A stretch of DNA of 64,000 bases from Microplitis mediator (taxonomy: Eukaryota; Arthropoda; Insecta; Hymenoptera; Braconidae): NCBI RefSeq assembly GCF_029852145.1, contig NC_079977.1, positions 6,471,879 to 6,535,878 on the forward strand, read 5' to 3'. Of this stretch, positions 21,301-29,709 are shown piece by piece. Under the pieces are notes generated by a model, which saw only the letters and a list, made by a program, of their open reading frames with translations, was not told where the DNA came from and ran no database searches. The position numbers and the translations under genes are program-made. Every line of letters starts with the position of its first letter. Positions within the stretch are counted from its first letter, which is position 1.

Positions 21301-22594
21301 CTCCTATAGGAACATTATTTTCGTATTAAAACTTCGAACCGGAATGAATCGGGATTTAAATAAAATCTGTAATCACTCCGAATTTACTCCTGATTTTTTG
21401 AAGTGTAGGCTATTGACAAAAATGTTTAGGAATTGTTTTGCAGATAATTAAATTTTCTATAAAAAATGTCTTATGCTATTTTCACGTATGTCTAATTATT
21501 TAGACGTAATTGCAACTTTAAGTAGGAAAATAAATTTTGACACATTATTCTTTAACTAATTAATTCATTATTTATTTTCTCTATAACTTTAAAACTATCA
21601 GAGATATGTTAATAGACCATAAAATCTTTTTTGTAGCAAATTAAATTTCCTACAATTTTTGTTTAAAAACTTTTCTTCTAAAATTGACAGTTTCACTACA
21701 AATTCTATCAGAAAAAATTCATTTCTTTTCATTGAAGTTTTTTCGTGTTAACATTTAGTTGATTAAATATTTTTGTAAAACAAAATTAATATAATTAATG
21801 ACATATATAAATTTTTATATATTAAAATCATAACAGTCCAATGTAAAAAGTTTTTAAAATTGATTTATCGAGTCATTTTTGAGAAATTTCAAAAAAACTA
21901 AAAAAAAGAATTTTTTTCTTTTTTTCTTTCGACAACGATTTCTCTTGAACGAATGAACCGATTTTGATAGTTGAGGTGGCATTCGACGCGGCTTATAAAG
22001 TTTTAGAGCTGATTAGATTTTGGAATTAATCCACCGAGCGTATTCAAAGTTATCCAAAAAAAAAACATTTTTGAAAAAATTTTATTTTTGGAATATCTCC
22101 AAATGCACTCTACCGATCAAGCTCAATTTTTTACAGCTTTTATATATTGACAAGCCGCGTCAAATGCTACCTTGACGATCAAAATCGGTGCTTCCGTTCA
22201 AAAGTTACAGATATTTACATACGTACGTACGTACGTACATACATACATACATACATACACTCGGACATCATCTTGAAATTAGTCAGAATAGATTCCTAGA
22301 CCCTCAAAACGTCAAGATCTGTTAGAAATTCGATTTTCGAAAATCGCAGTGAAACCGATCACTTCCCGAATTTTAAAAAATTTTCAATTTTCTTAGCGGG
22401 AAGTGAAAAAATTTTTATTTAATAAGTTTGGGATTATTTATAATTATTAATTATTATTGATTTTTTTTCAGTCGGAAACAGTTTTACCAGCAACAATAGC
22501 CAATGGTTGTTTATCAGCAAATAGAGTACCAGATCCGGACACAATTGTTGTAGAAATGCAAGACGATACAAGGATAAGCCCCATCGCCAAGTAA
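6216..22594 (+). CDS. Excitatory amino acid transporter (SLC1/EAAT family), nine exons
   Basis: The exons are 6216-6390, 10320-10445, 10909-11116, 12066-12383, 14476-14709, 17782-17976, 20412-20546, 20634-20742 and 22472-22594. All introns are GT...AG, and they join in frame to 540 codons plus TAA, normal for a family of about 480-570 residues. EAATs are trimeric plasma-membrane carriers that couple glutamate/aspartate uptake to Na+, H+ and K+ gradients. Family marks seen are RNMFPDNL before the extracellular loop, LPVTF after the HP1 hairpin, NMDGT (residues 387-391) and DRVRT...N in the last membrane helix. D465, R468, T469 and N472 are kept; the Arg is the known selector for acidic side chains. 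Oddities: the Tyr-Glu pair that normally follows NMDGTAL is Phe394-Val395, and the HP1 serine cluster is reduced to A-S-T-A (352-355). The gene is probably a divergent Eaat2-like paralogue, but I cannot settle which one. Confidence 0.94.
6391..10319 (+). other. EAAT intron 1 (3.9 kb)
   Basis: The first intron is AT-rich, with a polypyrimidine tract and AG at 10318-10319. It holds one word-repeat element (7290-7462, listed separately) and a TA microsatellite near 10058-10080. A self-complementary pair lies near 10222-10275 (TTTGATCTTTAAGTATTATG and its complement). No coding segment is seen. Confidence 0.7.
7290..7462. repeat. Word-repeat element, GGAGTGAAT family
   Basis: The right end reads CACTCCCGATTTTTTACAGTG and the left end AAAAAATTTGCGGAGTGAAT, approximate inverted complements. 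The inside repeats ACTCCGAAT and related words. The same family recurs at 13185-13437, 20850-21410 and 37576-37971. Confidence 0.6.
10320..10445 (+). CDS. EAAT exon 2: end of TM1, TM2 region
   Basis: Encodes GFGLRPLGLSDDTVMLISYP and then GELFMRLLKLMILPLVIASLIS. This is the conserved FPGE(L/I)xxRxLKxxILPLIxSSLIxG-type segment of EAATs. It enters in phase 1 and leaves in phase 1; the donor is CTG|GTAAGT. Confidence 0.93.
10474..10675. mobile_element. GATACTGAAGTTA-family MITE in EAAT intron 2
   Basis: The left end reads CTGAAGTTAGTAGACA; the right end is the complement, GTCGGCTAACTTCAGTA. The inside shows the family signature ATGCACAT..AGAAAAT and ACTATAGATGCAATTTTT. It begins only about 30 bases after the exon 2 donor. 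Related copies are listed at 16353, 23703, 38109, 58407, 59425 and 59612. Confidence 0.75.
10691..10858. mobile_element. Small MITE, TTTAAAATTATTGATAAAT family
   Basis: The copy has inverted complementary ends (ACAAATTTAAAATTAT and ATAATTTTAAATTTGTCTGA), with TGCGCATTT / TGTGCATTTT in the middle. A second copy lies at 24077-24268 with the same ends and core. Confidence 0.65.
10909..11116 (+). CDS. EAAT exon 3: TM2/TM3 and following loop
   Basis: Encodes SGSASLNAKMNGKIAVRTLV, then a hydrophobic helix (YFILTSLLNAILGVALALLI) and HPGNSGMKDS...NILDSLLDLGR. It matches the EAAT segment SGxASLDxKxxGxxxxR. It ends in phase 2 (AG|GTAAAT). Confidence 0.93.
11117..12065 (+). other. EAAT intron 3
   Basis: AT-rich intron sequence with several short open frames made of Lys/Asn/Ile/Phe-rich translation; none is protein-like. 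No bounded repeat is recognised. Confidence 0.6.
12066..12383 (+). CDS. EAAT exon 4: RNMFPDNL motif, extracellular loop, TM4-5 region
   Basis: The split Arg codon leads into NMFPDNLFQAAFQQAHTVYE, close to the RNMFPPNLxxA motif of EAATs. An extracellular loop follows with a possible N-glycosylation site (NDS), then SGTNTLGIVFFCLVFGTFLG and a helix ending in MRMVSTVMW. It ends in phase 2, TG|GTAATT. Confidence 0.94.
12439..13155. mobile_element. Long foldback element with TTAA-type ends
   Basis: The two halves (12441-12795 and 12800-13152) are near-complete reverse complements. For example, GAGCCGAGTCACCTT at 12608 answers AAGATGACTCGGCTC at 12959, and CCTTCGTTCAAATCCAA answers TTGGATTTGAACGAAGG at the centre. 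The right edge is CCCCC|TTAA (13152-13155); the left is TTGA, one change from TTAA. The ORFs inside it are by-products of the palindrome. It is probably a piggyBac-related non-autonomous foldback. Confidence 0.8.
13185..13437. repeat. Word-repeat element, GGAGTGAAT family
   Basis: This block is a chain of variants of GGAGTGAAT and ATTCACTCC, with GACTGTCCATTTATTTAATC in common with the copy at 20850-21410. It lies just to the right of the foldback that ends at 13155. Confidence 0.55.
14250..14335 (+). repeat. GAGCTC / GGCCCGCAGGGTCA module
   Basis: It reads CTCGAAAAGCTCAAATG ... GTTGGAAGTTTTGGGGTTGG CCCACAGAGTCA. The layout is the same as the modules at 4360-4472 and 59230-59331. Confidence 0.55.
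14476..14709 (+). CDS. EAAT exon 5: TM5-TM6 and HP1 hairpin start
   Basis: Encodes WMTPIGITSVIAGKILGVDD, then a helix (LAWFIVTVVIGVFFYQLVI), RKNPFKFYAGLAQGTLTAFA and MAS plus a split Thr. W(M)TPIGI corresponds to W(Y)SPxGI, and the final residues form the HP1 tip. Only Ser353 and Thr354 remain of the usual serine run. It ends in phase 2, AC|GTGAGT. Confidence 0.93.
16353..16764. mobile_element. Two tandem copies of the GATACTGAAGTTA MITE
   Basis: Copy 1 runs about 16353-16555 and copy 2 about 16559-16764. Both start ATGATCCAGAAATTAACAGA and end GGCTAACTTCA(A/G)TATCGT. Over the first 130 bases the two are almost identical, so the second looks like a recent local duplication rather than an independent insertion. 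Confidence 0.8.
17053..17082. repeat. (TGA)n microsatellite
   Basis: About nine consecutive ATG/TGA triplets in EAAT intron 5. Confidence 0.9.
17782..17976 (+). CDS. EAAT exon 6: HP1 end, TM7 with NMDGT
   Basis: The acceptor at 17780-17781 gives TAAALPVTFRLMTDKLRV, then VTRFVLPIGCNINMDGTAL, FVASASIFIAQMNG and GEIVTV. NMDGT (387-391) binds Na+ and substrate in this family. The next residues are Phe394-Val395 where EAATs normally have Tyr-Glu, the pair tied to H+/K+ coupling. The exon ends in phase 2. Confidence 0.95.
18117..19790. mobile_element. CCCGAGTC-ended element nested in the TTAA MITE
   Basis: The left terminus CCCGAGTCGAAATTTAAAG (18117-18135) and right terminus CTTTAAATTTCGACTCGGG (19772-19790) are exact complements. 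ATA lies directly outside both ends. The shell is built from variants of GTCCGACTTTGGA and GTCGGACTT. Its centre is itself occupied by the foldback 18445-19411. Confidence 0.8.
18445..19411. mobile_element. hAT-like foldback with perfect 8-bp target duplication
   Basis: The termini are TAGACTGGGCCAA and TTGGCCCAGTCTA. ATGTATAG lies on both sides (18437-18444 and 19412-19419), giving an 8-bp target duplication as made by hAT transposases. The 967-base body is almost a single palindrome centred near 18925, with GAGTGAATTTAGCGAAAATT and its complement flanking the centre. It has no coding capacity. Confidence 0.85.
20412..20546 (+). CDS. EAAT exon 7: HP2 hairpin
   Basis: Encodes ILTSTAASVSSASVPSAALV, then LLLVVLSAIDAPVQDVSLLF and AIDWFV. 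This aligns with the HP2 gate (T(A/S)ASxGAAxxPxAGLV) and the start of TM8. The first Gly of the GAA tip is replaced by Ser. The donor is GT|GTAAGT. Confidence 0.93.
20634..20742 (+). CDS. EAAT exon 8: TM8 substrate-binding helix
   Basis: Encodes VDRVRTTNNMLGDCYAAAVV and then EQLSKKELMALDAAAYQ. D465, R468, T469 and N472 are the conserved substrate-contacting positions, all retained. The exon leaves in phase 0, CAA|GTAATT. Confidence 0.93.
20850..21410. repeat. Word-repeat block, GGAGTGAAT family (probably two copies)
   Basis: There are repeated GGAGTGAAT/ATTCACTCC-type words. A terminus-like TCTGTAAAAAATTTTCGGAG near 21140 and ACTCCTGATTTTTTGAAGTG near 21400 suggest that the right half is one element and the left half another. 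Confidence 0.55.
21870..22405 (+). repeat. Dispersed repeat, AACTTCCCGCT family
   Basis: It shares CGACAACGATTTCTCTTGAA, GACGCGGCTTATAAAGTTTT and the end TTAGCGGGAAGT with 3945-4292 and, in reverse, with 58551-59190. It contains an (ACGT)n/(ACAT)n microsatellite at about 22217-22258. Confidence 0.7.
22472..22594 (+). CDS. EAAT exon 9: cytoplasmic C-terminus and stop
   Basis: The acceptor TTTTTTTTCAG opens a 40-codon tail beginning SETVLPATIANGCLSANR and ending RISPIAK, then TAA. It is short and polar, with no obvious PDZ-type end. Confidence 0.85.
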   Translation, partial: SETVLPATIANGCLSANRVPDPDTIVVEMQDDTRISPIAK

Positions 22595-23702
22595 AAAAAA
22601 ATTATTGGTAGGGCTAGGATCATTATTAAATTCATAGCATTTATTTACTTATACTTTGCAATTATCATAATCATTATTATTTTTTATTTACTCGCTATAT
22701 TACCAAGCTATTTTAACTAAAAATTATGTATAATTATATAATTAGCCTTTTTTACAAATCAAGTTTCTGACATTCACCTGAGCTAAGGAAGAAACTATGC
22801 TTGCTCTACACTCGTACATAAATTGCGGCCGCAAATTTTTGCTTCGATTCGCGCATATATCAGGCGCCTCTAGCAGATTGTTTTGAAACTAGACTTAAAA
22901 AGGCTGATTTAGTAATTAATAAATTAAATTGAATAAATGGATTAATAAATTTTTTTAAAATTAGTATTTCAAGCCTTCCAGTACAGTTAACAAGGAATGT
23001 GATAGAAGAAACTGTCTGACTAATAATTACAAGGCAATGTGATTACAAATGTGACAATTATTAATTTATAAATTAATAATTAAGATAATAATTGAATTGT
23101 GACGGCAGTTTTAAATTTTTTCGTGGACTCAATTTTAATTGGATAACTGAGGATCGTAATTAGTAACAATACTTAATTATTAAGTCCACATATAATAATA
23201 ATAATAATAAACCGCGCCAGTTAACAGACAAATAACTATGATACAACCAACCAACCAAACAAACTAATAATTGACTGGATTTATTGTATTTAATAAAAAA
23301 AATCCACCATTTTTTTTAGTCACATTAAGTAGGGTAAAAATTTAACGTAATGTGTATAATTGTATGATAATTAATAATTGTATTTGTATAATTTACCAAA
23401 GGCATATCGATTTAAAGTTCGTAGTTGATGTAGAACGAGGTTCATTTTTTTTCTTGAGGTTTCGAGTTTGTAATTAAGCATCGCGGGTATGTTTAATTTT
23501 TTTTATGATTATCAGAAATTATCAGATTTATTCCATGACATTTTTTTTCATAATCTAGAATTTACTGGTACTGATATTTAACTAGAGTCAAAAGGGCGGT
23601 GGAATTTTTTTTTTTCATTGAAAATTGTAAAGCTTAATATTTGTTTTGAAAAAAAACAAAAACTATCAAACGTCGGCTAACTTCAGTTTCATTGTTTGAT
23701 GG

Positions 23703-23897
23703 CCCTGAAGTTAACAGACAATTTTACGATTTTTTTTTCGACTCATAAATTCCAAAAAAAAATGAAAAACCAAAAATATGCACATGTAGAAAATCAAAAA
23801 AACTACAGGTGCAATTTTTTTAAATATTTTTTTTTTTATTTATAATTTTGAAAAAGAACAAAAATTATCAGACGTCGGCTAAGTTCAGTTTCATACA
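23703..23897. mobile_element. GATACTGAAGTTA-family MITE
   Basis: Left CCCTGAAGTTAACAGACA and right AGACGTCGGCTAAGTTCAGT. It contains the family core ATGCACATGTAGAAAAT and ACTACAGGTGCAATTTTT. A truncated right end of another copy lies just before it (23641-23691). Confidence 0.75.
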
Positions 23898-24076
23898 TTT
23901 TGAGGGAGTTTTATTAATTGAAACGTCTCTAACTTTTTAAATATTGATTGTATGAAAATTTTTATAGATTATAAAATTATAGGAAATTTAATGAGCTACA
24001 AAAAAGTATTGATGTGTTTTGTTGATATTTTTGATCGTTTTTGAGATATCTTATTTTTATAGGCATTATTAATAAT

Positions 24077-24268
24077 GAGTGTGAATATAGCTGACATCAG
24101 ACAAATTTAAAATTATTAATAAATAAAGTAAACGATTAATAAAACAAAATTTAAAGAAAATGCACATTTAAAAAATTTTGAAATTAATGAGTGCATTTTT
24201 TATAAATATTATTTTTTTAATTATTTACTCTATTTATTTAGAATTTTAAATTTGTCTGATGTCTGCTA
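24077..24268. mobile_element. Small MITE, second copy of the 10691-10858 type
   Basis: The ends AGCTGACATCAGACAAATTT and AAATTTGTCTGATGTCTGCT are inverted complements. The core matches the copy in EAAT intron 2. Confidence 0.7.
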
Positions 24269-24379
24269 ATATTTTTTTTTTTTCTGCGAATGTAATTGGT
24301 ATTTAGTTAAATTCTAGTATTTAAAACTGTAACTGCTTTAATTGGTCATTGATAACTTCTATTTTGGAAACAAAAATTT

Positions 24380-25125
24380 TTGAAAATAAAGAACGCCTTT
24401 TTTATCTGGGGACGAAATCTTGTTAATTGGGAACAAAACTCGTTTAATTGGGAACATCATTTTACTTTTATGAAAACTTTGTTAATTTTAAATGGAACTT
24501 TTTTTATGAAAACGATTGTTTTTAATTTGGCCCCGAAATTACTCTGATTGGTAACAGATTTACTGTATTTTAGTCAAATTTTTTTAATTGGCCCGAACTC
24601 TCTAAAGGATACGAAACTCCTTCAATCGGTATTGAAATTCCCTTTATTCTATTGGGGTTCCTTCAATGGAGGATGAATAGAATATTTCAAATTGAGTTCA
24701 AAACCTCATAAATAGAATATGGAATTCTAGCAATCAGAGCTTTTCTTTTTGAATTTGATTTAAGCTCTTTCATTAGAAGCATAAAATCTGTAATAGAATA
24801 CAGAACTTTTCCTCTGGAAAATGAAAATTTTTTAATGGAACATAGAACTTTTCTATTAGGGTTGAAACTCCTTTAATCAGATCCCAGTTTCTTAAATTTC
24901 CATTGTTTAGGAGCATGACTTTTTGAATCGTGTTCAGAGATTCTTGAATTAGGATACAAACTCCTTTAATTTAACCGAAGTTCTTTAAATTGGAGGCAGA
25001 TCTCCACTAATTAAAAATTGGGCTCTTTAAATTATTCATTAAGTTCTTTAATACAATACAGAACTTATTTAATTAGTAACAGAACTCTTTCAATTAATAA
25101 CAGAGCTCTATTTTGTAAAAAAGAT
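24380..25125. repeat. Word-repeat block, GAACTCCTTTAATTRGG type
   Basis: About 30 degenerate units of roughly 25 bases, each a variant of AACTCCTTTAATTGGGAAC, run head to tail, some inverted. I cannot fix clear termini. Confidence 0.55.
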
Positions 25126-25140
25126 CATCTGTTGTCTATA

Positions 25141-25812
25141 CCCTGGCGGATCCAAATTACGGTAAATTACAGTAATTACCATAATTTACGGTATTTGATA
25201 GACTTTTACGGTTATTTTACGGTAAAAATTCGGTACTTTACAGTAAACGTATGGTATTCTTACTGTAAATTTGCGATGAAGAAACGGTGATTTACAATAA
25301 AATTTCAGTGAGTCTGCGGTATTTTACCGTAACCGAAAGTATTGTACTGTATTATAAACTCCCTAGCAGATCCGAATTACGGTAAATCACCGCAATTTAC
25401 GCCATTCAGTAGAATTGCCGCAAATTACTGTAAAAACGCGGGAATTTACGGCAAATTACGACAGGTTGCGGTAAAATACCATAATTTGCGGTAAAATTAC
25501 GATAAACCCCGTAAGCTTTGCGGAAATACTGCGGTATTTTACCATAATTTACGGTATTCAGAAGAATTACCGTAACATACGGTATTTTATTGTAGAGTAA
25601 GGGAAATTACGGCATTTTTTGGTAAAATGGGTAATTTACCGTAATTTGGATTTGGTAGGGCTGTAAAAATAAAAAAAAACACGGTGCTTAAGGTCAAAAT
25701 GTCGAAAATTACAGTATTGTACCGCAATTCGCTGTAAAATATCGTAAATTACCGTTAAATGCGCATTTAAATTACCGCGCGGTAATTTAGCGTAATTTGG
25801 ATCCACCAGAGT
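25141..25812. mobile_element. TTACGGTAA word-repeat element with a copy of itself inside
   Basis: The outer ends are CCCTGGCGGATCCAAATTAC (25141) and GTAATTTGGATCCACCAGAG (to about 25811). A second pair, CCCTAGCAGATCCGAATTAC (25371) and GTAATTTGGATTTGGTAGGG (to about 25660), marks an inner element of the same family. Nearly all of the interior is built from TTACGGTAA / TTTACCGTAA variants. Confidence 0.75.
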
Positions 25813-28390
25813 AATGAATCAGTTCTTGCATTTCAAAGCGGAACTTCTAAATGTAAAGAAAAAAAAATACAATAATTTTCTTATTAATTAAATAAATACT
25901 GACTCTAGTTAAATAATAAATTACCTACTTAACATAAATTTTTTTGTTTTTTTAGTATCGACTATTAATTAATTATTTATTATAATTATTTAAATAATTG
26001 TCGATATTATCGAGGTGCCTTATTTCAATACGCCGACAATAAAAAAAGGCGTGATGAAAGTAAGCAATTATTATCATTATTTTAAATATAATTTTTCATT
26101 AATTGTCTCAATATACTAAATATGTAATATAATAATAATTAATATATATATATTTAATATCATATATGGTGCTTATAGATAGTTATAGGTAACCCACTTT
26201 GTTTTTTTTGTTTGTTGAAACAAATAAAATCAAAACTAAATGTAAATTTTTTTTTCTCCAATTAAAAAAGTACGAAAGTTTAAAAGTTTAAATTGAAATG
26301 AAAAAAAAAAATTAATTCAACGAAATTATTGGCGGCTGATTAATTATTAAAATTTGACTGATGAAAATTAGTGATAATAATAAAAAAAATTAATGAACAA
26401 TTGTAATTTTTGTTGGTGGAAAAAACAAGGTAAAATTTTTTGAGAATTGTAAGACTGCCGTTGAAAAAAAAATAATAATTAATGCGATTCAATAAAAATT
26501 TTTGTGAAATTTACTCGATAACAAAAACATTTTTGATTGATAACAGAAATCGGTAAAAAAAGAAAGATTTAAATCCACAATTTGTTTAAAAAAAAATTAA
26601 TCAAGTAATTAATGACTTTTAATTTGATTAATGCGAACCAAAAGAAAGCGTGATTTTAAAATTTTGAATATCAATTTTATTTAACTGATAAAAAAAATAA
26701 AGACATTTATCAGAATAAAAACGAGTGAATTTAAAAGGTGGAAAGAAATAAAAATAATAATAATTAATATTAAATATTCATGAAACATTTTTGCATCCTT
26801 TACATCCGCATTGTATAATACGCTTATAGTAAAAGTAATCGAACCTCGTCCATTCATAAAATAATTAAAAAAAAAAAAACATCTCATTAATAAAATGGAA
26901 AGTAATTTAACTATTAGTGATAATTGTATGACAGATAAATAAATTCACAAAACAATACAAAATATAATAAAACACAGCCATAAAAACATGCCCATAATAA
27001 TAATTAATATATATTAGAGTGTTTATAATTATACAAATAAGTCAATATCATAGATTGTTTAAAGGGTACAAACTGTTCACTGTATTTGCAAATAATAATT
27101 AATTATAATTATAAATTAAATATAAATATTAATAGTAGAGTAATTGGAAAGAAAATAAAATTACGAGGTTCTATGGATTTACAGTCCGATTGGCGAGGGA
27201 TTGAAATTCGTGTTCCATAAGTTAAAAATATTCTTATACGACCACCCCCACCCCCTGATTTTTAAATTTATTTAATGACCTTGAGTATTATTTCAAGTAT
27301 TAAAATTTCATTTATTAATTAAAGAAAAGAAATAAAGCACTAGTTGAAAAATAAAACCTTATATGAACTTTTATGGTGCAGGAACGAAATTAAACGCAGA
27401 GAATATAAATTTAAATGAAGTTGTAGAATTTCAAAAAATTTCCAAATGTTTGCTATTTTGCATAGAAAACAAGACACCCGAATGTTAATCTCTCGTAAAT
27501 CGGACTACAGATATTTGTCTTTTGGGGGTTAGTTCACCTTTGATTGGTTAACGGGTAGAGGGAGTGGGGAAGGAAACAAGAAACAATAGTTTCGGTATTT
27601 GCTTTGTGATGACTTATAACCATAACTTTTATGATTAATTGAAATTATTTTTCTTATCATAGATAATTTAAAGGTATTGGGTGCTATGAGCTGAAGCTCG
27701 ATTCGAATTTTTATTTTGACCATCAAATAACAAAGTTATGATAATAATTAATAGTTATCATTATGATTAATAAATTAAATAATTAATTATAGAATTAATG
27801 ATAATAATTGTAAATTAGCGAGTTTGTATTTGAAATTGAATAATTTTTTTTTGTGAACTTATGTGTTTATGTAACTAAAAAATATCAAATTATTAAAAAA
27901 ATGTGTTTATGAGTGGTGTAATATTATTTTATAAAACCTTTTAACCAGCTGTTATTAATCCTTATATATAATATTTATGAAATTCAATTTAATCGTTTTT
28001 TACTAGAATTTTAATACCCATAATTCATGGCATATTATATCGAACCATAATTTATATTCGGAGTTAAATATATTATTTTATAAACTTATTTTAGGGAGAT
28101 TCGTAAATAGTATAAATTAAAAATATTTTTAAGTTCAAATGTTGTTATCATAATTGATAAGATTTTTAAGTAGTTTAGCGAATTTTATACTAATGTATAA
28201 AAACTTTTATTTTCATAACGATTTTTTTGCTGATCGTTCAAAATTTTCAAAAATTTTGTACTATTTAGGGGACTATTATAAAAATCAATCAAATTTTACG
28301 CTTAAATGAAATTTAAATCACCATGAAAAAAATAGCATGAAGTTTAATAAAAAAAGGGAAAGGTATTTTTCCGAGCGAACTTATTACCTG
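25813..28390. other. AT-rich intergenic DNA
   Basis: No gene, RNA gene or bounded element is seen. Short open frames (for example 26681-26887 and 27529-27726 on the minus strand) have no protein-like composition. A short poly-C/poly-G patch lies at 27241-27259. Confidence 0.55.
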
Positions 28391-28818
28391 CACTGAAAAA
28401 AAGAAATATTTGTCCCAAATAAATCAATTTATTTGTGGCTTTTTTTAAAATATTTCTTAATGACAAATAAATATATTTGGTACAACAAAATATGACAGTT
28501 GATTCAAATAATTTTATAATTTGACGGAAATATGTAATTTATTTGTGGTAAGTAATTGATATATTTGTGGTAAAGATATTAAATTTGTAACAAATAACCT
28601 AAAATTTGGCGATACTATACATATATTTGAAGTCCTTATTTATTTGTAGCAATTGGATCATTTCTTTATCACAAATAAATCACTTATTTCACGCAATTAA
28701 ACTACTCGAATATATTATATCTTTCTCACAATTAAATATTTATTTGGCCATATCCAAATATACGATATCTTTGGCTCAAATAAATCTTAGTTGGCTCAAA
28801 TAAATCTTTTTTTCAGTG
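28391..28818. mobile_element. Word-repeat element, CAAATAAAT / ATTTGTGG type
   Basis: The termini CACTGAAAAAAAGAAATATT (28391) and AAATCTTTTTTTCAGTG (to 28818) are inverted complements. The interior is made almost wholly of AAATAAAT, ATTTGTGGTA and ACAAATAAAT words in both orientations. Confidence 0.75.
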
Positions 28819-29709
28819 TGGCCTTTCCGTCGCAATTGTGGAAAGAAAAAACCAAAATAAAAAATAAATCAGTTCTTTGATATTTAAATCCCGTGCCCTA
28901 AAAACTTTAACTTTATCGCTTCCCTTAATCATTAATTTCCGAACCAATAACTGAGCGATTAATTTACTAAAAAAAATTCCTCTTCATAAAAAAATTAAGG
29001 AATTTAAACTTAACGAATTAATTAAAAATAATTAAATGCCAGGTTCATAAATAAAAAGTCACTTTATTTTATAAAAAATTCATTTACTAGGTCCACAATG
29101 CACCATTTCATTACAATTCTCTTATTATTTATACAAGTGAAGGGTTTTATCATTTAATTATTAAACATAATTTTTTTTATACAAAATAACATTATTAATT
29201 ATTACAATAATAACTATAGCCTATAAATAAATGCCACGATTACAATGTCAGTTCATTCGTGGGTCTATTAAAAAATAAGCGACTCGGTACTCTTTCGCTC
29301 ACTCACTCTCATACAATTAACTAATTAACTGATTAATTAATTAATAAAATTATTAAATTACAAAATACTATACAGACTTTTATACTTTAATAATAATTCA
29401 CAATAATAATAATAATATTAATAATAAATATACCAAAGTCGCAATCGTTTTGATTAACAATTAAACCTCATTAATTAATTAATAAACAATAATTATTTAC
29501 ATTTCTACTTACACTTATCCTCAGTTATTTACAAAATTCAATTTGTTTACAATTTTAAATCATTTTAAAATTAATAAATTTACATTACAGATTAATTAGT
29601 AAATTAATCGTTTGATAAATTAATTAAAAAATTAATTATCACGCGTTTAACATAATGAGCAGTCTTGATGTTAAAAATAAAAATACATACAGAAATAATT
29701 AATAAGTGT
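28819..29709 (-). other. Probable 3' UTR and 3' flank of dachsous
   Basis: Very AT-rich sequence follows the dachsous stop. A minus-strand AATAAA (TTTATT at 29063-29068) is one candidate polyadenylation signal, but several chance matches exist. Confidence 0.35.

Larger units (their letters stand above)
22595..24320. other. 3' flank of EAAT with repeats
   Basis: This holds the likely 3' UTR; candidate AATAAA signals lie at 22918-22923 and 22932-22937. One truncated and one full GATACTGAAGTTA MITE (23641-23691, 23703-23897) and a second small MITE (24077-24268) follow. No gene is supported. Confidence 0.5.

Noticed and set aside
24380..25812. CRISPR-like array of short repeats
   Set aside because: Units are degenerate, occur in both orientations and have no constant repeat with distinct spacers; the setting is an insect genome.
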